34,131 bases of DNA from Magnetococcales bacterium (GCA_002753095.1 PDZU01000031.1:1-34131); one strand, 5' to 3'; positions 20,702 to 27,773 are shown, numbered from the stretch's first letter. Made by a program: numbers and translations. The notes: generated from the sequence alone by a model not told the origin.

Positions 20702-21001
20702 CTAATAAAAAGTGAATTGCCCGGCCTGGGAATAAACATGGACGGCAGAGACCGGATCACTCTTTTCCAGAATCGTGCGTATCTGCTGCAGGCTGTCTTG
20801 TTCGGGATCCAGAGGATGGATGAGGGTATCCGGTTTCATATTGGCCACAATATGGGCATAGTCTGGCAGAGAGGGATCAATAAAGACCATTTCAGGCAGT
20901 TTGCCAGAGATGTCGTGGTACATATCCCGCGACTTGAAAAGGCCAAGCGGAAAGAGACTGCTGGGGGCGGAAAGTGTCTTGGTCAAAAGTGAAGTAACCA
21001 T
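20702..21001 (-). CDS. small protein with the first half of a DUF4347 domain
   Basis: 99 residues with a strong ribosome binding site (AGGAGA 5-10 bp before the ATG), so it is probably translated. Residues about 37-95 match the start of DUF4347 as I know it: MVFIDPSLPDY, then LIHPLDPEQDSLQQI, then VSAVHVYSQAG. The family normally reads aiHivSHG..G at the last motif and continues for another 60-100 residues, usually at the N-terminus of giant adhesins or RTX proteins. Here the His is kept (AVHVYS), SHG has become SQAG, and the protein ends eight residues later. It lies within the P-II/antiporter series, 97 bp after the second P-II gene. It may be a domesticated small protein or a truncated remnant; the good start signal favours the first. 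Confidence 0.65.
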   Translation of the reverse strand: MVTSLLTKTLSAPSSLFPLGLFKSRDMYHDISGKLPEMVFIDPSLPDYAHIVANMKPDTLIHPLDPEQDSLQQIRTILEKSDPVSAVHVYSQAGQFTFY

Positions 21002-21098
21002 TTCGTCTCCTGGGTGATGGTCAACGGGCCAATGCCTGAGTACGGATCAAACATGCGCGGGTTGCGCCTGGACTCAGGCACAACCCGCTTTGTTCCAC

Positions 21099-21488
21099 TC
21101 AGCCTTGCTCGTCCTGGACCCCGTCTGGCAGGGTGAAGGTTGTAAAACCGTGCAGTGGACCCATCAGGACCACACCACCGGACGGACGATCAATATTGGC
21201 GTTGTCACAGATGAACTCAAACAACATCTCTGCCTGATCCTCTGGGACAGCAACGGAGACGATTCGTACCCCTTCGGCCACAGGTTGTTTGCCGCCTTTA
21301 CCGCTGTTGGGCACCAGGGAGAGGATGGAGATACCTTGGCACGACTGACTGTTGGCAGTAATGATGCCTTTTTCGGCCTTGAGTTTGGTCAGCAGCGCAT
21401 GGTCGGTACCATCCTCCGGCAAAATGCAGGTGATCAACTGGCCGGGTGTTGCGTGCGAAGCGATGGCAGGTAAAACCGTACTGTTCAT
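21099..21488 (-). CDS. P-II-like regulatory protein, second copy
   Basis: 129 residues with AGGAG 8-12 bp before the ATG, 8 bp after the upstream P-II gene stop. The fold pattern fits the P-II/GlnB ferredoxin-like layout: first strand QLITCILPEDG, helix HALLTKLKAEKG, a T-loop region around ITANSQSCQGIS, and later strand-helix-strand (VRIVSVAVPEDQAEMLFEFICDNANID). The usual uridylylated-Tyr T-loop and the C-terminal GRTG-type signature are absent; the end reads SGGVVLMGPLHGFTTFTLP. It is therefore a divergent relative, not a nitrogen-sensing GlnB/GlnK. Pairing with another P-II-like protein next to DUF1538 suggests a joint regulator of that transporter (inference). Confidence 0.7.
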   Translation of the reverse strand: MNSTVLPAIASHATPGQLITCILPEDGTDHALLTKLKAEKGIITANSQSCQGISILSLVPNSGKGGKQPVAEGVRIVSVAVPEDQAEMLFEFICDNANIDRPSGGVVLMGPLHGFTTFTLPDGVQDEQG

Positions 21489-21496
21489 GGGAGCTC

Positions 21497-21856
21497 CTAT
21501 TGACGGAATTTTGCCAACACTTCTTGTGGGATATAGGTGGCGGCCTTGGCCAGCGGCACGACATACATGAAACCCATGCCGGGGGTGTCAAAGTTGCCAG
21601 CCAGATAGACGGAATTGAAGACGGTATCCAGTTGATCGTTGGAAACGATAATCTGCACGACCTCTTTTTCGACTTCGACGGTGACACCGAGCATGCCGAG
21701 GCGTTCACGCACACCGCTACCACGGGCATAGTAGATGGTGGCGCCCTGGGCTCCGGCATCACGTGCAGAGGCGACGATACGGTCGCCATTACCGCGCTGG
21801 ACGATGCAGGTAATCATGGCGAGGTCGGTCAGGATGGTAATATTGCGCTGTTTCAT
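21497..21856 (-). CDS. P-II family regulator, first copy (DUF1538-linked)
   Basis: 119 residues from the ATG at 21856, which overlaps the DUF1538 stop as ATGA; a longer in-frame reading merely runs into that gene. The sequence shows a P-II core: LTDLAMITCIVQRGNGDRI, helix VASARDAGAQGATIYYARGSG, strands VTVEVEKEVVQIIVSNDQ, helix LDTVFNSVYLAGN, and the end PGMGFMYVVPLAKAATYIP. The T-loop is short and has the motif GATIYYARGSG in place of the RGAEY uridylylation site. Translational coupling to the DUF1538 gene implies a stoichiometric or regulatory link. P-II proteins bind ATP/ADP and small effectors and plug or release membrane transporters; AmtB-GlnK and SbtA-SbtB are known cases. The effector here is unknown. 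Confidence 0.8.
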   Translation of the reverse strand: MKQRNITILTDLAMITCIVQRGNGDRIVASARDAGAQGATIYYARGSGVRERLGMLGVTVEVEKEVVQIIVSNDQLDTVFNSVYLAGNFDTPGMGFMYVVPLAKAATYIPQEVLAKFRQ

Positions 21857-23622
21857 AGTGCTGCAGTCTCCAGGCTGGAAGAGAGAGATTCGTTGGATTG
21901 TTGCGAGGCGCGATAGCGAACCCACAGACCGGTCATCATGACGGAGATGATGGGACACACCGAGGCCATGGTCAGGATACCGAACCCTTCGATAACACCG
22001 GTGACATTGCCAAAGCCGAGTCCCATGGCCAAAACGAGAGGAACGGTGATAGGACCGGTGGTCACCCCTGCCGAATCCCAGGCAATGTTGACAAACTCTT
22101 CGGTCGAGAAATAGGTCAGAACAAGGGCCAGAACATAACCGGGCAGCAGCATCCAGAAGATGGGCAGATCAAGAATCAGCTTGAGCAGACCAATGGCAAT
22201 GCCAAAGGCAACCCCGAAGGAGACGGCGTACATCAGCAGGGATTTTTTGAACACACCGTTGGTCAGGTTTTGCACCGTATCGCCAAGGGCATTCAGGGCC
22301 GGTTCGGCCAGGGTGGCGCCAAAGCCCAGGAACCAAGCGAACAGGACAGCCAGGGTCAAACCGATGCCGTAAGCATACAGCGGTGATTGAGCAACCTCGT
22401 TGATCTTCATGAAGGCAGCGGGTACCAGGGAACCGGACTGACTGCCCAGTTTGGCCAAGCCGTAGGTGAGGCCGATGTTGAAGGTGATCATGCCTGCGAT
22501 TGCCAAAATGATGCCATAGGTCAACATACCGCCATTGCGGATGGGTTCCTTCAGGACCACTCTCAGGACCAAAAACAGGAAGAGAACCAGCGGCAGGATG
22601 GCGCGCACACCCAGGACGGCATCCAGGCCAGGGCTCTCTTCATACCAAGCCGGGGCAGCACTTGCCGCACTGGCAGCCAGTTTGGCAGCGGCGATGATCT
22701 CTGCCGGGGTGGTGGTGAAAGCGACGACAAAACCCAGACTGATGACGCCGATGACCGGAAAGACGGAAGCGAGGGTGACAATACCGAATCCGGACATGGG
22801 GTTGTCCCCCTTACCCGCAGAAGCCGCGATACCGATACCGAGGGAGAGCACCAGGGGCACGGTAACCGGTCCGGTGGTTACCCCGCCACAGTCCCAGGCC
22901 AGACCGAGCACCTTGCTGACCTCAGGGTGCATCAAGGCGGCAGCAGAGAGCATCAGTCCGGGGATGACGGAGTAGTAGATCAGCGGTTTCAGACTCCAGG
23001 CGTACAGGAAACGCAGGGTTCCCAGGATGGCCGCCAGTCCCACACCGCCACCAACCACCAGCACCAGGGCCATGGACCAGTCGTTGAGCAGGGCATAGAG
23101 GACAGGGGCCTTTTCCACCTGGATGATGGATCCGACCGCCTTCAGGGCGCCGATGGCCGGTTCGGCAAAGGTGACCCCAACCCCCAGCAAAAAGGCGATA
23201 ACCAGCACCACCGGCAAGGTGGACTTTCGTGGCAGGGTATTACCAATGATCTCGCCAAAGGGCATCAGCCCCAAGCGCAATCCCTCCATGAAGAGCATCA
23301 GACCGACGATGACCAACAGCAGGCCGCCGGTGATGACCCAGGAGTCGGTGATCAACTCGCGAAGGATGAAAATCTGGAATAATACCAAATAGATGGCTAG
23401 AGGGACCACAGACCGGAATTGATCCATGAAACGGGGGGATGTGTAGTTTTTCAACAACCGATACACATCCAAGGGGCGAAGCACAATGGGGGGGTGAATG
23501 TGGGGGATGATTTTTCCGCTGTTATCGGTTTTGACGACAGGAGTCAGACGGTTGTAGCTGATCTGTTCCTGTTCGACATCACACCTTCGCTGAAAATCAC
23601 CATAGCGAATCTGTTGCGTCAT
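21853..23622 (-). CDS. DUF1538 membrane protein, internally duplicated
   Basis: 589 residues, GGAG 10-13 bp before the ATG. After a polar N-terminus of about 70 residues come many membrane segments arranged as two homologous halves. Each half has an AEPA motif (VTFAEPAIGALKAVG; ATLAEPALNALGDTV) and a GVTTGP loop (WDCGGVTTGPVTVPLVLSLG near residue 245; WDSAGVTTGPITVPLVLAMG near residue 518), followed by GFGI.T.ASV.P. The repeated, probably inverted or tandem, half-repeat structure is typical of secondary transporters. The conserved Gly/Thr/Pro loops could line a substrate path. DUF1538 has no function I can assert. Coupled translation with P-II genes suggests a P-II-gated transporter. It is the first gene of the leftward series. 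Confidence 0.82.
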   Translation of the reverse strand: MTQQIRYGDFQRRCDVEQEQISYNRLTPVVKTDNSGKIIPHIHPPIVLRPLDVYRLLKNYTSPRFMDQFRSVVPLAIYLVLFQIFILRELITDSWVITGGLLLVIVGLMLFMEGLRLGLMPFGEIIGNTLPRKSTLPVVLVIAFLLGVGVTFAEPAIGALKAVGSIIQVEKAPVLYALLNDWSMALVLVVGGGVGLAAILGTLRFLYAWSLKPLIYYSVIPGLMLSAAALMHPEVSKVLGLAWDCGGVTTGPVTVPLVLSLGIGIAASAGKGDNPMSGFGIVTLASVFPVIGVISLGFVVAFTTTPAEIIAAAKLAASAASAAPAWYEESPGLDAVLGVRAILPLVLFLFLVLRVVLKEPIRNGGMLTYGIILAIAGMITFNIGLTYGLAKLGSQSGSLVPAAFMKINEVAQSPLYAYGIGLTLAVLFAWFLGFGATLAEPALNALGDTVQNLTNGVFKKSLLMYAVSFGVAFGIAIGLLKLILDLPIFWMLLPGYVLALVLTYFSTEEFVNIAWDSAGVTTGPITVPLVLAMGLGFGNVTGVIEGFGILTMASVCPIISVMMTGLWVRYRASQQSNESLSSSLETAAL

Positions 23623-24227
23623 GACGTTGGCTCCAAAGCTTATGAATTAATCCTTGATGATTGATTGCATTTCCCACATTGGCTGCATGCCGACCTTTTC
23701 CCGTTTTGGAGAAGCGGTGCTTGTTTGGGGCAATAAGGCACAAAACATAATAAAAATCAGTAATTTGTTCTGTTCATCCCCTGCGAGGTGCGACGGATGC
23801 CGATCGGTGTCTTTACCCAAAGAACAACCAAAATTATCTGAGCAGAGGAAGACCTGCTATCAATTACATGAATGGGCCTGTAATTCAATATAATAATGTA
23901 TCAATTAAATTGAATATTAATACAATAAAAACGGCGGTGGCTTTCTTGATTTTACGATTTTTTCTCTGATTGTGTTTGTGTCATGTATCAAAATAATTGA
24001 AGAATTATTCAATCATTGTCTTTGTGGCGCAGGTTTATTGTTACAAAGATTCAATAGAATTGAATCTTAATTCAATTTCAAGGTTTGAATGATCTTTTGC
24101 TTTCAGTTTCTTCTTTTGATATAACAGAAAAAATAGGGGTGTCTCCCTAGCCGGGCAGGGGGAGTCCCAGGGGTTGATCGGTGGGTGCTCCTATGTTCTG
24201 AACTCAGTTTTCCATAGTGAGGGGATT
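23623..24227. promoter_or_regulatory. AT-rich divergent control region
   Basis: A gap of about 600 bp between the DUF1538 series (left) and the response regulator (right), much richer in A+T than its flanks, especially 23870-24120. It is full of AATT/ATTCAAT dyads, for example AATAATT (23992-23998) with AATTATT (24003-24009) and the cluster at 24048-24077. The one open frame (23654-23893) has no ribosome binding site and is not convincing. The length and composition suggest promoters for both directions with several protein sites, perhaps for a nucleoid protein. Confidence 0.5.
24048..24077. promoter_or_regulatory. overlapping ATTCAAT/ATTGAAT palindromes, operator candidate
   Basis: GATTCAAT-AGA-ATTGAATC (24048-24066) and AATTGAAT-CTTA-ATTCAATT (24058-24077) overlap, sharing the central half-site. 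This gives three alternating half-sites about 11 bp apart, one helical turn. Related half-sites occur at about 23900-23910 and 24005-24013. This is what a cooperative dimeric regulator site looks like; the binder is unknown, the adjacent HTH regulator being one candidate. Confidence 0.4.
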
Positions 24228-24908
24228 ATGCGGGTGCCGGCAGAACGAAGCAGTGTGCAGCAGTCAAGCATACTCATCGTCGATGATGAGAACGAATTGC
24301 GTGACAATTTGGTCACAATCTTGGAGCACGAAGGCTTTCTGGTGCGTACCGCCTCGTCCGGGGCAGACGGGGTGCAGCAACTGACTGGTCAGCGCTTCGA
24401 TGTCGTGCTGTTGGACCTGATCATGCCCGACATGGACGGTATCGAGACCATGCAGGAGATGCGCCGCTTGAGTGCCAATACGCGCTTCATCATCACCACC
24501 GCGTATGCAACCTTGAGCACGGCTGTGTATGCCATTCGCAAGGGGGCCTCCGACTATCTGGCCAAGCCTTTCCGGGTCGAAGAGTTGTTGTCCGTTATCC
24601 GGCGCTCCCTGGAGGAGGCCCGCTTTGAACGGCGTTTGCGCCTGGGCAATCTGGATAAAACCATGACCTCCCTCTCCAACGCCACCCGTCGCCGCATTAT
24701 CGAAATCTTGCGGCAAAATCTGGCCATGCGCTTGACCGACATCAGCGCCGCCCTGACCATCGAGGATCATACCAAAACCATGTTCCATCTGCGCACCCTG
24801 AAAGATGCTGGTCTGGTGCGACAAACTCAGGAAAAGCTGTATGCCCTGACGGTCATGGGCAACAATGCTTTCAATGTCTTGAACGCCTTGACCCTGGAAG
24901 CAGAGTAG
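24228..24908 (+). CDS. response regulator with ArsR-like winged helix output
   Basis: 226 residues from the ATG at 24228, preceded by GAGGGG. Upstream in-frame starts lack one. The receiver (about 14-130) has the acidic pair in IVDDENELRD, acceptor Asp63 (VVLLDLIMPDMDG), Thr in IITTAYA and Lys in DYLAKPF. The output domain (about 145-220) is a winged helix of the ArsR/MarR type: SNATRRRIIEILRQN, then LTDISAALTIEDHTKTMFHLRTLKDAGLV, then KLYALTVMG. This combination is unusual compared with OmpR, NarL or NtrC outputs. It faces away from the DUF1538/P-II series across the shared AT-rich region, so autoregulation and control of that series are plausible. No kinase is adjacent. Confidence 0.85.
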   Translation: MRVPAERSSVQQSSILIVDDENELRDNLVTILEHEGFLVRTASSGADGVQQLTGQRFDVVLLDLIMPDMDGIETMQEMRRLSANTRFIITTAYATLSTAVYAIRKGASDYLAKPFRVEELLSVIRRSLEEARFERRLRLGNLDKTMTSLSNATRRRIIEILRQNLAMRLTDISAALTIEDHTKTMFHLRTLKDAGLVRQTQEKLYALTVMGNNAFNVLNALTLEAE

Positions 24909-25001
24909 CCGCGCCTGCCGGGTAACTGCTTGTGCATGACGGCACAGAATAACCTTCTATCGCCCAGCGTTTGCCCCGTATCGGGTGTTGAAAAAAATCT
25001 C

Positions 25002-25032
25002 TTGACCCTGTAGCAACAACAGGGTGTACAGT
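25002..25032 (+). promoter_or_regulatory. MerR-family-type promoter/operator for dmeF
   Basis: TTGACC (25002-25007) and TACAGT (25027-25032) are separated by 19 bp, longer than the usual 17. The spacer contains the dyad ACCCTGT (25005-25011) and ACAGGGT (25019-25025) around a 7-nt centre. An overlong spacer with a centred dyad is the hallmark of MerR, CueR and ZntR targets, where the regulator untwists the DNA. Transcription would begin near 25039, which excludes an upstream GTG start and supports translation from 25076. Confidence 0.7.
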
Positions 25033-25075
25033 GAGAGCTCTTTTTTTCCAACCGATTGCAAGGGGGTTCTGCGCA

Positions 25076-26128
25076 ATGCAACACGATCTGGCCATCTGGC
25101 AACATGAACACCATTTTGGTCTGGGGGAACAACACGATGCGGAACGGCGCACCTATTGGGTCATCGCCGTCACCTTGCTCACCATGATCGTCGAACTGGT
25201 CGTGGGCTATGCCACCGGGTCCATGGCCTTGACTGCCGATGGCTGGCATATGGGCACCCACGCCGCTGCCCTGGGCTTGGCCGCGTTTACCTACGTCTTT
25301 GCCCGCCGCAATGCCAGCAATCCCCGCTTTACCTTCGGTTCCGGCAAGGCCGGTCCCCTGGGGGGATTTGCCAGCGCCGTTGCCTTGAGTATCATCTCCC
25401 TGTTGATCGCTGTCGAATCCGTGCAGCGTCTGATTACCCCGGTGGAGGTGGAATTCTCAACCGCCCTGTTGGTGGCCGTGACTGGGTTGGTGGTCAATCT
25501 GTTGAGTGCCTGGTTGCTGGGGGGGGCACACGACCATGACCACGATCACGGTTTTGCTGGCCATGGTCACCAAGCCCATGACCATCACGACCATGACCAT
25601 CACGACCATGACCATCACGACCATGACCATCACGACCATGACCATCACGACCATGACCATCACGACCATGACCATGCGGTGGCCAAAGCAGAGCATCAGG
25701 ATCACAACCTGCGTGGTGCCTATCTGCATGTGTTGGCCGATGCCCTGACCTCGGTGACCGCCATCGTCGCCCTGCTCTGCGGCATGACCCTGGGTTGGGT
25801 CTGGATGGATCCCCTGATGGGGGTGATCGGTGCGCTGGTGATCGCCGTTTGGGCCTACGGTTTGATCCGCAACAGTGCCAGAACCCTGCTGGATGCGGAA
25901 GAAAACCAACCCATGTGTGACCAAGTGGCCGCCGCACTGCGGGCCGGGGGCGATTGCGATATTGCCGATCTGCACCTGTGGCGCGTCGGCCCAGCCAGCC
26001 ACGCCTGTATCGTCTCCCTGGTGGCCCACCAACCCCGCGACGCAGACGACTACAAAGCCCTACTCAAAGGCATTGCCGGGTTGGACCATCTCTCCATCGA
26101 GGTCAATCACTGCCGCCGTTGTGCCTGA
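25076..26128 (+). CDS. dmeF: CDF-family Co(II)/Ni(II) efflux transporter, DmeF-like
   Basis: 350 residues. The ATG at 25076 follows AGGGGG. The N-terminus has the DmeF-type pattern W-x-H-x-H-x-F-x-LG (WQHEHHFGLG). The cation diffusion facilitator fold follows with six membrane segments. Metal-site residues lie in TM2 (ADGWHMGTHAAAL; Asp55, His58, His62) and TM5 (HVLADALTS; His218, Asp222). Between TM4 and TM5 is a very long His/Asp loop (about 168-200), and the protein ends in a cytoplasmic domain finishing with HCRRCA. The protein exports divalent metal from the cytoplasm using the proton gradient; DmeF relatives prefer cobalt and nickel. Its promoter looks MerR-controlled, whereas the described DmeR regulators belong to the RcnR family. 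It converges with the phosphatase gene, 2 bp between stops. Confidence 0.87.
   Translation: MQHDLAIWQHEHHFGLGEQHDAERRTYWVIAVTLLTMIVELVVGYATGSMALTADGWHMGTHAAALGLAAFTYVFARRNASNPRFTFGSGKAGPLGGFASAVALSIISLLIAVESVQRLITPVEVEFSTALLVAVTGLVVNLLSAWLLGGAHDHDHDHGFAGHGHQAHDHHDHDHHDHDHHDHDHHDHDHHDHDHHDHDHAVAKAEHQDHNLRGAYLHVLADALTSVTAIVALLCGMTLGWVWMDPLMGVIGALVIAVWAYGLIRNSARTLLDAEENQPMCDQVAAALRAGGDCDIADLHLWRVGPASHACIVSLVAHQPRDADDYKALLKGIAGLDHLSIEVNHCRRCA
25577..25675 (+). repeat. 15-bp tandem repeat encoding the HDHHD metal loop
   Basis: Six exact 15-bp units (codons for H-D-H-H-D) and a partial seventh sit in the TM4-TM5 loop of the transporter. The units are identical at the DNA level, which implies recent expansion or gene conversion. 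The number of metal-binding His residues can therefore change by slippage in steps of five residues without a frameshift. Confidence 0.9.
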
Positions 26129-26130
26129 GT

Positions 26131-26739
26131 TCAGGCGCTGAAGGAGGCTGCATGGAAGATCAGGCGCGGCATGGCTTGGCCGCGTACCTGATCCACCCGC
26201 ACCCGACTCAACGCAGCATATTCAACCACAATGCGAGAGAGGTTCTGCAACGGCATGTTGAGGACAACCCCACCCAGCAACATGCGAATAACACCACTGT
26301 GCGCGACCAATAACAGGGATTGTCCATCGTGCGCAGCCAGCATCTTGTCCCAGGCAGCCGCCACACGCTGATGAAACAGCAACAAGGGTTCACCATTGGG
26401 AGGGGTGTTGTTGAGCGGGTCACGCCAGAAACTGGTCAAACGGTCGCCATCGGTTGCCAGTAGATGAGGGGTGGTTTTGCCCTCCCACTCCCCAAAATGC
26501 ATCTCGCGCAAACCCTCCTCCCGGATGACAGGCAACGCCAAACGGGCGCCAAGACGCTCGGCAAAATGGGCACAACGCTGCAACGGGGAGGTGTAAATGG
26601 CCTGCCAGGGTGGATGGTTGCTGATAGCCGACTCCATCTGCTGCCAGCCCGTGGCACTGAGTGGATCATCCAGTGAACCCCGGTACATGGGGCCTCCCTC
26701 CGGTTCACCGTGGCGCAGCAGATCAATCAACGTGGACAT
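26131..26739 (-). CDS. histidine phosphatase family protein (CobC/PhoE-like)
   Basis: 202 residues from the ATG at 26739, preceded by GGAGG about 11 bp upstream. The open frame extends further upstream into insertion-sequence DNA but that part is not native. The branch-2-less histidine phosphatase motifs are complete: LLRHGEP with catalytic His10, SPLQRC with Arg55, LREMHFGEWEG with Glu79, and VAHSGVIR with His147. The family includes alpha-ribazole phosphatase (cobalamin synthesis), phosphoglycerate mutase-like enzymes and sugar phosphatases. LREMHFGEWEG is common in the CobC group, but without other cobalamin genes nearby this is only a lean. Its convergent position next to a cobalt exporter is suggestive. 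The insertion-sequence remnant begins 88 bp upstream and may have replaced its promoter. Confidence 0.82.
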   Translation of the reverse strand: MSTLIDLLRHGEPEGGPMYRGSLDDPLSATGWQQMESAISNHPPWQAIYTSPLQRCAHFAERLGARLALPVIREEGLREMHFGEWEGKTTPHLLATDGDRLTSFWRDPLNNTPPNGEPLLLFHQRVAAAWDKMLAAHDGQSLLLVAHSGVIRMLLGGVVLNMPLQNLSRIVVEYAALSRVRVDQVRGQAMPRLIFHAASFSA

Positions 26740-26826
26740 GAAGCGTGTTCCTCCAAGAGCGTGAGACAAAATCGCTACAGAATAAACGCTGTCTCCACCA
26801 TTCTCAAGCGTTGTGGGGTTTTTCTG

Positions 26827-27010
26827 CACGGTAAATTTGTTCTCGGCCAGGGAAGCTGCGAAACAGTAGCGCGACAAGTGTTTTGCGTCATATGGAGGTA
26901 GTCAAATACCAACCGCACACTCATGGTCTGTTGCCGCATCTTCTGGGCTACATTGGCGACGCCTTTGGATTTGATGGCTCCGATGGCGAAACGGCGCAAC
27001 CGGATGACAT
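26827..27010. repeat. 184-bp direct repeat, left copy (partner 32855-33038)
   Basis: This block matches 32855-33038 base for base except about three positions, in the same orientation, at an offset of 6028 bp. It is the C-terminal end of the ISAs1-family element. Similarity stops abruptly at its left edge (CACGGTAAATTTG), which marks or lies near the element's terminus. Confidence 0.85.
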
Positions 27011-27245
27011 TGCTTGGCACGTAGCCTTTATCCGTGCGACGGCACGAAAAACGCTTGCAAGCCTTCTGGCCAAGATTGGTAGCCCAATCAGAGATTGCTT
27101 TGTAGCCGCGCATGCCGCACAACGTGGCGGCGGCAATGGCCAGGATGGTTGCCAGTTTATGGCGGCGTCCTTCAGTACGTCGCGGGTCGGGAATATCTGC
27201 AAAGAGGTCGAGCAAGGATTGCGAGTGGGTGGCAGCAAGTTGCAT
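26827..27245 (-). pseudogene. ISAs1-family transposase, internally deleted copy A
   Basis: The frame starts like an ISAs1 transposase (SLLDLFADIPDPRRTEGRRH, then LATILAIAAATLCGMRGYKAISDWA) and then jumps at about 27010 directly to the family's C-terminus (RLRRFAIGAIKSKGVANVAQKM to YLHMTQNT). The whole DDE catalytic core is missing. The junction is visible by comparison with copy B, which is nearly identical to the left of 27010 and unrelated to the right. The original TAG stop (kept in copy B at 32884-32886) is CAG here, so the frame reads on through the element end to 26775. Non-functional. Confidence 0.82.
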
Positions 27246-27773
27246 CTTTGGGGCTTCTGTCCGGTAGAATGGATCGAGAATGGGCAGGGACAGTACTTTC
27301 TGAGCATCCGACCGCAAAACCTTGACGAAAACCATCTTGGGGGATGGGGCATTGGTGCTGTAGCCGTCGCGGGTTCGACTGAACCCTCGGCTATTTCCCA
27401 GGCCCGGATTGACCGAAAATCAGCACATCGATGGGGTTCTGACCGGTCCGCACTCGATGGACGGTTGGAATCGGCAAAAAAGTCGGTCGATCTGGTCTCT
27501 TTTTTGAAAAAAACGGCGTATTTTTGCCCAACACCCCCTTGCCCAAAAATCAGGTGGTGGATTTTGGCTCTTGTCTATGGTACAATAACTATGTATCGTT
27601 GAGACAGTGAAGTCGCTATCCAGACACGTTCTGCGTTGTTGCAGACTAAAAAAGTGGTTGAAACCACCTTAAAGATATGGTAAGCAGTCGGGAATGCGTG
27701 GGTATGAGCTGCAATAATTTTCCAGAAAGCTCCTCATGCCTGAATATCAAACCTGTCGTCAGGTGAAATCGAG
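27246..27773. other. gene-free stretch beyond insertion-sequence copy A
   Basis: 528 bp without a credible gene. It may include the 5' end of the ISAs1 element. It contains a tRNA-arm-like hairpin (27361-27393) and, near 27560-27600, a TACAAT hexamer that could be a -10 box with no matching -35. Frames crossing it are insertion-sequence antisense shadows. Confidence 0.5.
27361..27393. repeat. two-part stem-loop
   Basis: TAGCCG (27361-27366) pairs with CGGCTA (27388-27393), and inside it GGGTTC (27371-27376) pairs with GAACCC (27381-27386) around a GACT loop. It resembles a T-arm by chance, but no tRNA cloverleaf can be built around it. Confidence 0.4.

Noticed and set aside
18408-20705. 765-residue open frame on the plus strand opposite the antiporter
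   Set aside because: Its product is extremely Gly/Gln/Asp/His-rich with no domain, and it lies exactly antisense to a well-supported Kef-type gene. It is an effect of codon bias in GC-rich DNA.
22387-23382. 331-residue plus-strand frame opposite DUF1538
   Set aside because: Low-complexity Asp/Gln/Gly product, antisense to the duplicated membrane protein.
23654-23893. 79-residue frame in the AT-rich control region
   Set aside because: No ribosome binding site, no motif, and it overlaps likely promoter DNA.
25457-26032. Minus-strand frame with a MVMVV repeat
   Set aside because: It is the antisense reading of the His/Asp repeat; no real protein.
27371-27386. GGTTCGA-like tRNA T-arm
   Set aside because: No acceptor, D or anticodon arms can be folded around it; the outer stem pairs differently.
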